From the NCBI RefSeq assembly GCF_026341515.1, contig NZ_JAPEOK010000001.1, positions 5,952,001-6,016,000 on the forward strand: a stretch of 64,000 bases of DNA. The letters are read 5' to 3'. How positions within the stretch are numbered: the stretch's first letter is position 1; each line of letters begins with the position of its first letter. Below the pieces are notes generated by a model that made no database searches, was not told the DNA's origin, and saw nothing but the letters and a program-made list of their open reading frames with translations. Below, piece by piece: positions 9,463 through 17,426 of the stretch. The stretch comes from Streptomyces sp. NBC_00878. GTDB taxonomy: Bacteria; Actinomycetota; Actinomycetes; Streptomycetales; Streptomycetaceae. The translations under genes and the position numbers were made by a program.

Positions 9463-10303
9463 AGGTGCGAACGCCGACCCGCTCGCGGCGCTGGGGTCGC
9501 TGCCCGGCGTGGCCGAATCCGTGGAGTCCGTACGCAAGGCCGTGGACCGGGTCTACGGGCACCGCGTCATGCGGCGCCGCAGCAACGCGATCACGTCAGA
9601 GGCGGCGCTGCGCGGCTCGCGCGGTTCCGCGGCGCTGTCCGGCGCCGACTGGGGGCTCGAAGAGGTGCGCCGGCGAACCGACTTCAGCGGTGACGACGAG
9701 GCCCGGGTGGTGGGCGCCGCGCTCAGGCTGACCGCCGAGTCGGGCCAACTCCTGTCCATTTGGCGCCAGTCGCCCCTTCGGGTACTGGCGCGGCTGCATC
9801 TGGTGGCCGCCGCCGACAAGGGGGAGGCGGTCGGGCGTCCGCGACGGGACGGCGAATCCGTCACGGAGACATCCGCGGCCGCCGCCGCGGGACCGCCGTT
9901 GATCGAACTCCCGCTGCCGGACGCGGCCGAGGTCGAGGGCCGTCTCGACGGCCTCGCGCGGCTGGTCATCGCGGGGGGTTCCGCACCCGCCCTGGTGACC
10001 GCCGCCATCGTGCACGGCGAACTCCTCGCGCTGCGCCCTTTCGGTTCCCACAACGGCCTGGTCGCGCGCGCGGCCGAACGCATCGTCCTGGTCGGCAGCG
10101 GCCTCGACCCCAAGTCCGTCTGCCCGGCGGAGGTCGGTCACGCGGAACTGGGCCGCGCGGCCTACGCGTCGGCCCTCGAAGGCTATGTCTCCGGCACCCC
10201 GGAGGGCGTGGCCACCTGGATCGCCCACTGCGGCAAGGCGATCGAACTCGGCGCCAGGGAGTCGACGGCGGTGTGCGAGGCGCTTCAGCGGGGGGCTGCG
10301 TAG
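9452..10303 (+). CDS. Degenerate Fic-domain protein
   Basis: The 283-residue protein has the helical layout of the Fic/DOC family: an N-terminal helical part with the SAALSGADW stretch, then a core whose active-site motif reads RPFGSHNGLVAR from R195. The family consensus is HPFxxGNGRxxR, so the catalytic histidine is replaced by arginine and the GNGR turn is lost. AMP transfer is therefore unlikely, and a binding or regulatory role is more plausible. The ATG at 9452 is chosen because the downstream residues (MSTTGANADPLAAL) match what I recall of the streptomycete family. No Shine-Dalgarno is obvious, so the message may be leaderless. It is divergent from the CooC-like ATPase. Confidence 0.65.
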   Translation: MSTTGANADPLAALGSLPGVAESVESVRKAVDRVYGHRVMRRRSNAITSEAALRGSRGSAALSGADWGLEEVRRRTDFSGDDEARVVGAALRLTAESGQLLSIWRQSPLRVLARLHLVAAADKGEAVGRPRRDGESVTETSAAAAAGPPLIELPLPDAAEVEGRLDGLARLVIAGGSAPALVTAAIVHGELLALRPFGSHNGLVARAAERIVLVGSGLDPKSVCPAEVGHAELGRAAYASALEGYVSGTPEGVATWIAHCGKAIELGARESTAVCEALQRGAA

Positions 10304-10723
10304 GTCTGCCTGTCGGTACCAGGGTCCCCAGGTCGCTGGGTGCTCTGGGCCACTGGGTGCTCTGGGGCCACTGGGTCGCCAGGTCCCTGAACAGGGTTGC
10401 GGCGGTACGGGATCCGTACCGCCGCTGGCATGTTCACCCGGTTACCAAGCGTCCTCGAGATATTGCCCATCAGGTCGGGAACTGTGCCCGTCGCCTGGTG
10501 CGGCTGGCCCGTAATCGACGGGTCGACGTCGCGTGGGTGCCCGGTGTTCATGCGCGGTCCGTGGGGCCTCGGTTGCGTTTGAAGGTGATCCTCTCGGATG
10601 TCCTTGGTCTCGCGGGCCGTTAACCCCTTTGTACTCCAGGTCCGGAGGAAGCGGAACCCCTCGCTGTACTTCTTTACTTTTAGGCAGATAGGGAGCGAAT
10701 CGGGCGCGGATGCGGCCGGTGGA
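10304..10723. other. Convergent intergenic region with short repeats
   Basis: No gene is visible between the convergent Fic-like and HAD genes. Bases about 10335-10380 contain imperfect repeats of a GGTGCTCTGGGCCACT unit, and a bidirectional hairpin lies at 10400-10424. Confidence 0.55.
10400..10424. terminator. Bidirectional hairpin between convergent genes
   Basis: An 11-bp perfect stem (CGGCGGTACGG and its complement) with a 3-base loop lies between two converging genes and probably terminates both. Confidence 0.6.
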
Positions 10724-11548
10724 TCACACGGCTGCCGCCCGCCGACGGCTCGCGTACCAGACCAGCCCCGCCGTGGCGGCCGCCGCTCCTATGGCCGCGG
10801 CGGCAACGAGGGCCGGCCGGGGCGGCACGGACAGACGCTGCTTCAGCCGGACCGGGTGGTGGAAGTCGAGGATGGGCCACGCGCGCGCGGTGGCCTCGCG
10901 ACGCAGCGCGCGGTCGGGGTTCACGGCGTGCGGATGACCGACCGCCTCGAGCATCGGGATGTCGGTCGCCGAGTCGCTGTAGGCGTAGCAGCGGGAGAGG
11001 TCGTACCCCTCCGACGCGGCCAGGTCCATGACGGCCTCGGCCTTCGTCGGACCGTACGCGTAGTACTCCACCTCGCCCGTGAAACAGCCGTCGTCTCCCA
11101 CGACCATGCGGGTCGCCACCACCCGGTCCGCGCCGAGCAGTTCACCGATGGGCTCGACGACCTCCGCCCCCGATGTGGAGACGATCACGACGTCCCGTCC
11201 GGCGGTGTGGTGCTCCTCGATGAGGGACGCGGCCTCGTCGTAGATGATCGGATCGATCAGGTCGTGAAGGGTCTCGGCGACGATTTCCTTCACTTGTTGG
11301 ACGTTCCAGCCGCGGCACAGCGCGGACAGGTACTCGCGCATCCGCTCCATCTGGTCGTGGTCGGCGCCGCCTGCGAGGAAGACGAACTGGGCATATGCGG
11401 TGCGCAGCACGGCGCGGCGGTTGATCAGGCCGCCTTGGTAGAACGACTTGCTGAAGGTGAGCGTGCTCGACTTCGCAATGACCGTCTTGTCCAGGTCAAA
11501 GAAGGCCGCTGTGCGGGGCAAGGAGTGGTTTTCCACGGGGTCGAGCAT
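10724..11548 (-). CDS. HAD-IB family phosphatase with C-terminal membrane anchor
   Basis: The 274-residue protein is a haloacid-dehalogenase-type hydrolase of the SerB-like IB subfamily. Motif I is FFDLDKT (nucleophile D18, acid D20), motif II is VIVSTSG, and motif III with the metal acid is YSDSATDIPML. A Lys in GPTKAEAVMDL precedes motif III. The last 35 residues form an Ala-rich hydrophobic segment followed by RRR, a likely C-terminal membrane anchor. The same HAD gene next to ssd/Tad genes is conserved in actinobacteria. Its substrate is not known; phosphoserine or phospholipid-type phosphomonoesters are the family options. It is transcribed divergently from the 6C RNA and ssd. Confidence 0.85.
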   Translation of the reverse strand: MLDPVENHSLPRTAAFFDLDKTVIAKSSTLTFSKSFYQGGLINRRAVLRTAYAQFVFLAGGADHDQMERMREYLSALCRGWNVQQVKEIVAETLHDLIDPIIYDEAASLIEEHHTAGRDVVIVSTSGAEVVEPIGELLGADRVVATRMVVGDDGCFTGEVEYYAYGPTKAEAVMDLAASEGYDLSRCYAYSDSATDIPMLEAVGHPHAVNPDRALRREATARAWPILDFHHPVRLKQRLSVPPRPALVAAAAIGAAAATAGLVWYASRRRAAAV

Positions 11549-11644
11549 ATGCGCCCGCCATTCGGGCTAGTGTGGGGCGTGTGGGTTTGCCTGAGATGGC
11601 TCTCGGGTACACCATGGAAGTCACGGATCGTTCGCGACCGTGCT

Positions 11645-11735
11645 AACCCGGTCCGGCTCCTCCCCCCCCGAGTCAGACCGTGGGGACGACCCCCGCTCTC
11701 CCCCCCGGCGGGGGTCGTCGCATGTCCGGGTGGGT
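11645..11735 (+). ncRNA. 6C-family small RNA
   Basis: Two adjacent hairpins carry C-rich loops, the hallmark of the actinobacterial 6C RNA. Hairpin 1 (11650-11679) has a GGTC/GACC base, a C-A mismatch, a GGCTC/GAGTC stem and a 10-base loop with eight consecutive C. Hairpin 2 (11685-11719) has a perfect 12-bp stem and an 11-base loop with seven C. A T-run (GGGTTTTTC) follows near 11731. 6C RNAs are known in Streptomyces near this HAD gene and in mycobacteria, where they use the C-loops to pair with G-rich ribosome sites. The 5' end is approximate. Confidence 0.85.
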
Positions 11736-11853
11736 TTTTCGCCTCACTTTTCTGAACGCCGGGCCCTGTTGTGCGGGCCACGGCGTTCCTTTGTGCGTGC
11801 ACAGGATTCGTCACTGTGGGTAGTCGCCTTGCTGCTCTAAGAGAGTCGTACAA

Positions 11854-11926
11854 CAGTCACCTATCGGTCACCCGTCGGTCACCGGTTTGGGTGAAGGCGA
11901 TATTCACAACCGCCGAGTTGTCCACA
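11854..11926. promoter_or_regulatory. Phased direct repeats and DnaA-box-like site upstream of ssd
   Basis: Three copies of a GTCACC-type octamer begin at 11854, 11865 and 11876, exactly 11 bp apart, as in activator binding arrays. TTGTCCACA at 11918-11926 is a perfect match to the streptomycete DnaA box. The region 11736-12142 otherwise holds no gene. It lies about 220-290 bp before the Tad operon and may contain its promoter. Confidence 0.4.
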
Positions 11927-12142
11927 GTTATTGACCAAGATCCACACGATTTCCTGGATCGCTGCACCGTGATTCCAGCGCGCACCGCTCGCGGAAGTTC
12001 ATGGCCGGTTCTGTTTGTCCGGCGGCTATGGCTGGTTCGTATCGGCGGTTCATATGGAGGGCCGGTTGCCGGTTCTTCGCGCGGGCGGGAATCGCGGGGC
12101 CGCAGGGGCTTCGCGAGCAAGCAGCGAAGGGGGCTGGAGATC

Positions 12143-13246
12143 GTGGCGGGAGCCATCACACATGACCGGCTGTCGGCCGCCGAGGGGCGGCAGGGCGGAC
12201 CGTTGATCGTCACGGAGGACGCGGATCTGCTGGACGACCTGCTGAGGCTCTGTGCCGCGGCCGGCGCCCGGCCCGAGGTCCACCACGGGGTGCCTGAGCG
12301 CGGCGGCGGCTGGGAGACGGCGCCACTGGTGCTCGTCGGCGACGATGCCGCGCGACGGGTGCGGGGAGCCGCGCGCAGGCGCGGAGTGGTGTTGGTGGGG
12401 CGGGATCAGGACGATTCCGGGGTCTGGCGGAGGGCTGTGGAGATCGGTGCCGACCATGTCCTGTTGTTGCCGGATGGCGAACAATGGTTGGTCGACCGGA
12501 TCGCCGACGTGGCCGAAGGAGTCGGACCGCCTGCCCTCACCGTGGGCGTGATCGGCGGTCGCGGCGGCGCCGGATCCTCCACGCTCGCCTGCGCGCTCGC
12601 GGTCATCTCCGCGCGCCAGGGACGGCGCACGCTCCTCGTCGACGCGGATCCGCTGGGCGGCGGACTCGATGTACTCCTCGGAGGAGAGGCCGCCGAGGGT
12701 CTGCGCTGGCCGGCCTTCGCCGCGTCGCACGGGCGGGTCGGCGGCGGCGCACTGGAGGAGTCGCTGCCCTCACTGCACGCCCTCCGGGTCCTCAGCTGGG
12801 ACCGCGGCGACTGCGTCACCATCGCACCCGAGGCCGTCCGGGCCGTGCTGGCCGCCGCCCGGCGGCGGGGTGGGGCCGTGGTCGTGGACCTGCCGCGCCG
12901 GATCGACGAAGGGGTCGCGGAAGCCCTCGCCCAGGTGGACCTGGGCCTGCTCGTGGTCCCCGCCGAACTGCGCGCCGTCGCGGCGGCCGGCCGGGTGGCG
13001 TCCGCGGTCGGCATGGTCCTGAAGGACCTGCGCGTCGTGGTCCGCGGACCGTACGCCCCCGGTCTGGACGACAGGGAGGTCGCCCGACTCCTCGGGCTGC
13101 CACTGGCCGGCGAAGTGCCGGTGGAGACGGGGCTGTTGGCTGCCCAGGAGCGAGGCGCTCCGCCCGGCGCGGACGGCCGGGGGCCGCTGGCCCGCTTCTG
13201 CTCGGCGTTCTGGGACCGGGCCGCGGTCGCGGGAGGGACCGCATGA
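12143..13246 (+). CDS. ssd: Ssd/CpaE-like ATPase, first gene of the Tad operon
   Basis: The 367-residue protein combines an N-terminal receiver-like region (about 1-120) with a MinD/ParA-type ATPase domain whose nucleotide loop reads GVIGGRGGAGSSTL. The loop has Ser-Ser rather than Lys-Thr at the end, a weakened Walker A. VVVDLPRR is the second motif. This is the CpaE/Ssd type that positions Tad pilus machinery; the mycobacterial orthologue is described as a septum-site determinant. GTG at 12143 is chosen for its GGAG ribosome site and the absence of conservation upstream. Its stop overlaps the tadA start by ATGA, so the genes are translationally coupled. Confidence 0.82.
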   Translation: MAGAITHDRLSAAEGRQGGPLIVTEDADLLDDLLRLCAAAGARPEVHHGVPERGGGWETAPLVLVGDDAARRVRGAARRRGVVLVGRDQDDSGVWRRAVEIGADHVLLLPDGEQWLVDRIADVAEGVGPPALTVGVIGGRGGAGSSTLACALAVISARQGRRTLLVDADPLGGGLDVLLGGEAAEGLRWPAFAASHGRVGGGALEESLPSLHALRVLSWDRGDCVTIAPEAVRAVLAAARRRGGAVVVDLPRRIDEGVAEALAQVDLGLLVVPAELRAVAAAGRVASAVGMVLKDLRVVVRGPYAPGLDDREVARLLGLPLAGEVPVETGLLAAQERGAPPGADGRGPLARFCSAFWDRAAVAGGTA

Positions 13247-14991
13247 GCGGGGGCACGCGCACGCGTGGCGCCGCGCCGACGCAGGCGGGGTTCTCGGGCG
13301 GGCGTACGGATGCGAGTCCGCCTCCACGTCCGGACACGAGGGTGACGGGTCAGTGGGCGGGTGGCGGACTGCCTGCGGATACGGGGCCGACGGGGCGGCG
13401 GCGTACGGGCATGACTGAGCTTTCTGACATGGAGGTAGCGGGTCGGCGTGCGGGCGTGGCTGGGCCTGTGGAGGTGGGGCTCGCGGGTCGGCGTGCGGGC
13501 GGGATTGGGGCTGGGGAGGCGGGGACGACGGGTCCCCGTACGGACGTGGCTGGGCCTGGTAACGCGGGGCTGACAGGTCGGCGTGCGGGCGGGACTGGGG
13601 CTGGGGATGCCGGGCTCGCGGGTCGGCGTGCGGGCGTGGCTGGGCCTTCTGGCATGAGGGTGACCGGTCGACGCACGGGCGGGAGCGGGCCTTTGGACAC
13701 GGGGCTGCTGGACGGGGTCCGGCAGTGGCTGGCCGAGAGTGGGGCCGAGCCGACTCCCGCGCGTGTGGCGCAGGCCCTGCGGGAGCAGGGGCGGGTGCTC
13801 GGGGACGCCGAAGTACTCGGGGCGGCCGAGCGGTTGAGGTCGGAGCTGGTCGGCAGTGGGCCGCTGGAGCCGTTGCTCGGGGATCCCTCGGTGACCGACG
13901 TGCTGGTCTCGGCGCCCGACCGGGTGTGGGTGGACCGTGGCGGCGGCCTGGAGTTGACGGACGTCTCCTTTCCGGACGCGGCGGCCGTACGACGCCTCGC
14001 GCAGCGCCTGGCGGCCGTGGCCGGGCGGCGGCTCGACGACGCACATCCCTGGGTCGACGCCAGGCTCCCGGACGGCACCCGTCTGCACGCGGTGCTACCA
14101 CCGGTCGCCGTCGGCTCGACATGCCTGTCGCTGCGGGTCGTACGGCCACGGGCCTTCACACTCCACGAGTTGGTGGCGGCGGGGACAGTGCCGCCGGGCG
14201 GGGACCGGCTGCTGCGCGCGCTGCTGGACGCGAGGCTGTCCTTCCTGATCAGTGGGGGCACGGGCAGCGGCAAGACAACACTCCTGAGTGCCCTGCTGGG
14301 CCTCGTCGGGCCGGGCGAGCGGATCGTGCTCGCCGAGGACTCGGCGGAGCTGCGCCCCGACCATCCCCACGTCGTACGGCTGGAATCGAGACCCGCGAAC
14401 CAGGAGGGCGCCGGACTGGTCACGCTCCAGGACCTGGTCCGCCAGGCCCTGCGGATGCGGCCGGACCGGCTGGTCGTCGGAGAGGTACGAGGGCCCGAAG
14501 TCGTCGCTCTGCTGGCCGCGTTGAACACGGGTCACGAAGGCGGCTGCGGGACCGTACACGCCAACGCGGCCTCCGGAGTGCCGGCCCGTCTGGAGGCGCT
14601 GGGCACGGCCGCCGGGCTCGACCGGGCCGCTCTGCACAGCCAGGTGGCGGCCGCGCTCTCGGTGGTGCTCCATCTCGTACGCGACCGGGCCGGGCGGCGG
14701 CGGATCGCCGAGGTGCATGTGCTGGAGCGGGATCCGGCGGGGTTGGTGGTGACGGTGCCGGCGCTGAGGTGGGGCGCGGAGGCATTCAGGTACGAGCGGG
14801 GGTGGGAGCGGTTGCGGGAGCTGCTCGGAGGCGGCGGTGACATCGGCGGCATCGGCGGTGTGGGCGGCATTGGTGACATCGGCGGCATCGGGGATGGCGG
14901 GGTTGTCGCGGACGGCGGTGTGGCATCGGCCAATTCGGTGAATTTCGTGGGCTCGGTGGGAGGGGTGAGGGGCTGTGACGGGGGTCGGTGA
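13243..14991 (+). CDS. tadA: TadA/VirB11-type secretion ATPase with repeat-rich N-terminus
   Basis: The 582-residue protein has a C-terminal secretion ATPase domain (about 170-540). It shows the Walker A motif GGTGSGKTT from about residue 338, the Asp-box IVLAEDSAEL, the conserved RPANQEGAG and MRPDRLVVGEVRG stretches, and the His-box TGHEGGCGTVHAN. It would form the cytoplasmic hexamer that drives assembly of Flp-type pili or related secretion. The first about 160 residues are a low-complexity array of about 20-residue units (GLAGRRAGGTGAGDA-like), unusual for TadA, with more T-ending codons than the rest. The C-terminus is also Gly/Ile-rich. It is coupled to ssd by an ATGA overlap and overlaps tadB by 17 bp. 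Confidence 0.88.
   Translation: MSGGTRTRGAAPTQAGFSGGRTDASPPPRPDTRVTGQWAGGGLPADTGPTGRRRTGMTELSDMEVAGRRAGVAGPVEVGLAGRRAGGIGAGEAGTTGPRTDVAGPGNAGLTGRRAGGTGAGDAGLAGRRAGVAGPSGMRVTGRRTGGSGPLDTGLLDGVRQWLAESGAEPTPARVAQALREQGRVLGDAEVLGAAERLRSELVGSGPLEPLLGDPSVTDVLVSAPDRVWVDRGGGLELTDVSFPDAAAVRRLAQRLAAVAGRRLDDAHPWVDARLPDGTRLHAVLPPVAVGSTCLSLRVVRPRAFTLHELVAAGTVPPGGDRLLRALLDARLSFLISGGTGSGKTTLLSALLGLVGPGERIVLAEDSAELRPDHPHVVRLESRPANQEGAGLVTLQDLVRQALRMRPDRLVVGEVRGPEVVALLAALNTGHEGGCGTVHANAASGVPARLEALGTAAGLDRAALHSQVAAALSVVLHLVRDRAGRRRIAEVHVLERDPAGLVVTVPALRWGAEAFRYERGWERLRELLGGGGDIGGIGGVGGIGDIGGIGDGGVVADGGVASANSVNFVGSVGGVRGCDGGR
13430..13690 (+). repeat. Degenerate about 60-bp tandem repeats in the 5' part of tadA
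   Basis: Around GGTCGGCGTGCGGGCG, a unit recurs about every 57-63 bp, at least five times. It encodes the GRRAGGxGxGxAGL repeats. The reading frame is kept, which fits an in-frame expansion. Confidence 0.6.
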
Positions 14992-15856
14992 GGTGTCGGT
15001 GTCCGTGAGCGCGGCGGTGGTGTGTGCCGGGGCGGCGGCCTGGCTGATGGGCGGGCAGGGGCCAGGGGCGCGGCGGACGCGGTTGGTGTGTGCGGGCGGT
15101 GGGGCCGTGGGGGTTGGGCCACCTGCGTGGGAGTGGGCCGTGCGGGCCGGAGAGCGGCTGCGGCGGTTGCACCGGATGCGGGGCGAATGGTGGGTGCTGG
15201 TCGCAGGGTTGGTGGTTGGTCTGCTGGGGGCGTCCGTGCTGCCGCTCGTCGTGGGGGCGCTCGGGGTGCCGCTGGTCCGACGGGCCCGGCATGCCGGGGC
15301 GGAGCGGCGGGCGCGGGAGCGGCGGACCGACGCGGTTATCTCGTTGTGCGCGGCGCTCGCCGGGGAGGTACGGGCCGGGCGACAGCCGGGCGAGGCCTTG
15401 CTGAGCGCGTCCCGGGACTCGGACGGGCTCGGCGGCGGGCAGGCGGTGGTGCTGGCGGCGGCCCGGTTCGGCGGGGATGTGCCCGGTGCGCTCGCCGACG
15501 CGGCGCGGCGACCGGGAGCCGAGGGACTGCTGGGCCTCGCCGCGTGCTGGCGCGTCGCCGTGGACCGGGGTGCCGGACTCGCGGTCGGGCTCGACCGGCT
15601 GGAGGGCGCGTTACGTGCGGAGCGGGACCAACGGGCCGACCTGCGTGCCCAGTTGGCCGGGGCGCGGTCGACGGCGGTGCTGCTGGCGGGATTGCCGTTG
15701 CTCGGACTGCTCCTCGGCACCGCGCTCGGCGCCGATCCCCTGCACGTCGTGCTGCACACGGGCGCGGGGCTGGGCTGTCTGCTCGCCGGTGGGGTCCTGG
15801 AGGGCGTCGGCCTGTGGTGGGTGCTGCGGATCGTACGGGGAGCGGAGGCGGGATGA
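14975..15856 (+). CDS. tadB: TadB-like inner-membrane pilus assembly protein
   Basis: The 293-residue protein has N-terminal hydrophobic segments (about 8-25 and 70-95), a GspF/TadB-type cytoplasmic domain containing ISLCAALAGEVRAGRQPGEAL, and two C-terminal hydrophobic segments (about 225-280). TadB and TadC form the inner-membrane platform on which the TadA ATPase acts. The GTG start overlaps the tadA end by 17 bp and the stop overlaps tadC by ATGA, so the gene lies inside a translationally coupled operon. Confidence 0.82.
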   Translation: MTGVGEVSVSVSAAVVCAGAAAWLMGGQGPGARRTRLVCAGGGAVGVGPPAWEWAVRAGERLRRLHRMRGEWWVLVAGLVVGLLGASVLPLVVGALGVPLVRRARHAGAERRARERRTDAVISLCAALAGEVRAGRQPGEALLSASRDSDGLGGGQAVVLAAARFGGDVPGALADAARRPGAEGLLGLAACWRVAVDRGAGLAVGLDRLEGALRAERDQRADLRAQLAGARSTAVLLAGLPLLGLLLGTALGADPLHVVLHTGAGLGCLLAGGVLEGVGLWWVLRIVRGAEAG

Positions 15857-16659
15857 GCACGGAAGTTGTCCACAGGCTGGGGGTCGTGCTGTGCGTGGCG
15901 GTGGGGATGTGGGTGCTCGCCCGGGCCCTGGGCGCGGCGCGGCGGGAGCGGAGGGTGCGAAGGCGGTTGAGGGCGGTGTCGGCCGTGGATTCCGCCGTGC
16001 TGAGAGGGGCGGCCGCGGAGTCGGTGTACGGCGGGCGGCGTCTGGACATGCGCGGTGAGCTGAGGCGATGGCTGCCGGTCTGCGGGGCTGTGAGCGCTTG
16101 TTGGGCGGTCGTCGGGGGTGGGACCGGGGTCGTGGTCGGGCTGGTGGCCGGCTTTGGAGTGTGGCGGTGGCAGCGGAGACCGGCGCCCGTGGAGGAGTTC
16201 GACGCGGCGTTGGCCACGCGGCAACTGCCGCTCGCCGCCGATCTGTTGGCTGCCTGCATCGCGGCGGGGGCCAGTCCCGCGGTGGCCGCCCAGGCGGTGG
16301 GGGAGGCGCTGGACGGGCCCGTGGGGGAGCGGCTGGCGCGGGGTGCGGCCGAGGTGCGGCTCGGAGGCGAACCGGCCGAGGCGTGGCGAGGGTTGGCGGC
16401 CTTGCCCCGGGCCAGGGCGCTGGCCAGGTTGCTGGAGCGGGCCGGCGAGTCCGGCGTACCGGCGGCGGGGCCCGTCGCACGCGTCGCCGCGGAGGCCCGT
16501 GCGGAGTGGGGGCGCACCGCCACGGCGCGTGCTCGGCGGGCGGGTGTTCTGGTCACCGCGCCGGTGGGGCTGTGTTTCCTGCCCGCGTTCATCGCGATCG
16601 GCGTGCTGCCTGTGGTGATCGGGCTCGCGGGTGGAGTGCTGGGCGGAGGTGGTGGCTGA
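15853..16659 (+). CDS. tadC: TadC-like inner-membrane pilus assembly protein
   Basis: The 268-residue protein shares the GspF-type layout with TadB: an N-terminal membrane helix, two hydrophobic segments near residues 75-105, a cytoplasmic part with LPLAADLLAACIAAGASPAVA, and a hydrophobic end (VTAPVGLCFLPAFIAIGVLPVVI). The ATG overlaps the tadB stop. A DnaA-box-like TTGTCCACA lies at 15866-15874 within the coding start, probably by chance. It is followed by a 160-bp gap with a 7-bp tandem repeat before the pilin gene. Confidence 0.82.
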   Translation: MSTEVVHRLGVVLCVAVGMWVLARALGAARRERRVRRRLRAVSAVDSAVLRGAAAESVYGGRRLDMRGELRRWLPVCGAVSACWAVVGGGTGVVVGLVAGFGVWRWQRRPAPVEEFDAALATRQLPLAADLLAACIAAGASPAVAAQAVGEALDGPVGERLARGAAEVRLGGEPAEAWRGLAALPRARALARLLERAGESGVPAAGPVARVAAEARAEWGRTATARARRAGVLVTAPVGLCFLPAFIAIGVLPVVIGLAGGVLGGGGG

Positions 16660-16699
16660 CGTACGGAACGGGGTGAACGACGACTGATCAAGGTCAGTC

Positions 16700-16755
16700 C
16701 GAGGCCCGAGGCCCGAGGCCCGAGGCCCGAGGCCCGAGGCTCAAGGCCCGAGGCA
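16700..16755. repeat. 7-bp tandem repeat (GAGGCCC) between tadC and the pilin-like gene
   Basis: The heptamer GAGGCCC recurs about six times without interruption and is followed by two near-copies. It lies in the noncoding gap and may vary in copy number between strains. Confidence 0.85.
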
Positions 16756-16819
16756 AAGGTCAATGGCCAAAACGTCAACGACCGAAACATCAACGGAACA
16801 GAGCTGTACGGGGGTTCGG

Positions 16820-17041
16820 ATGAGCAAGGTAATGCGGGTACGAGTGCGGGTGCGGGCGTGGGTCCTGGCGGGCAGGGTCTGGAAGGCGCGGCGGGATGCC
16901 GGAATGGTCACCTCCGAATACGCCATGGGGTTGATCACGGCGGTGGGGTTCGCCGTGGTGCTCTACGAGGTGCTGACCAGCGGGCAGGTGCGTGGCGCTC
17001 TGCAGGACATCGTGGGGCGGGCGCTCAATGGGCAGTTCTGA
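16820..17041 (+). CDS. DUF4244 pilin-like small protein
   Basis: The 73-residue protein has an Arg-rich N-terminus and then DAGMVTSEYAMG. That is a type IV prepilin cleavage pattern with Gly at the cut and Glu at +5 of the mature chain, leading into one hydrophobic helix. It is the DUF4244 family, the presumed Flp-like pilin in actinobacterial Tad loci, and would be exported and assembled by the TadA/B/C machine. I chose ATG at 16820; an upstream ATG at 16763 would add a Thr-rich stretch lacking conservation. No prepilin peptidase gene is present in the window. Confidence 0.78.
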   Translation: MSKVMRVRVRVRAWVLAGRVWKARRDAGMVTSEYAMGLITAVGFAVVLYEVLTSGQVRGALQDIVGRALNGQF

Positions 17042-17426
17042 GGCTGGGGCGTCCGGTGCGGAAGTGTCTCTGGAGATGTCCCGCGACCGGGGTTTCGTGA
17101 CGGCGGAGGCGGCCGTGGTGCTGCCCGCACTGGTCGCGCTCACGATGGGGCTGGTCTGGGCGTTGATGGCGTCGGCCGCGATGATCCAGTGCGTGGACGC
17201 GGCCCGGGCGGGCGCCCGCGCGGCGGCCCGGCAGGACCCGCCGGGCACGGTGATGGCGGTGGCCCGTGACGCGGCGCCGAGCGGCGCGCGGGTCACCGTC
17301 CGGCGGGAGAGCGACATGGTGCGCGTACGGGTCGAGGCCAACTCGCCGGGGCCCGACGCGCTGGCCCTCGACCTGACGCACGAGGCAGCGGCCCTGGCCG
17401 AGGAGACGGTGGGGGCGACCGGATGA
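17028..17426 (+). CDS. tadE: TadE-like pseudopilin
   Basis: The 132-residue protein has DRGFVTAEAAVVLPALVAL near the N-terminus, the TadE-type pseudopilin signature with Gly before the cleavage site and Glu at +5. One transmembrane helix and a small extracytoplasmic domain follow. It overlaps the end of the pilin-like gene by 14 bp and the next gene by ATGA. It probably forms part of the pilus tip or minor pilin set. Confidence 0.8.
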   Translation: MGSSEAGASGAEVSLEMSRDRGFVTAEAAVVLPALVALTMGLVWALMASAAMIQCVDAARAGARAAARQDPPGTVMAVARDAAPSGARVTVRRESDMVRVRVEANSPGPDALALDLTHEAAALAEETVGATG

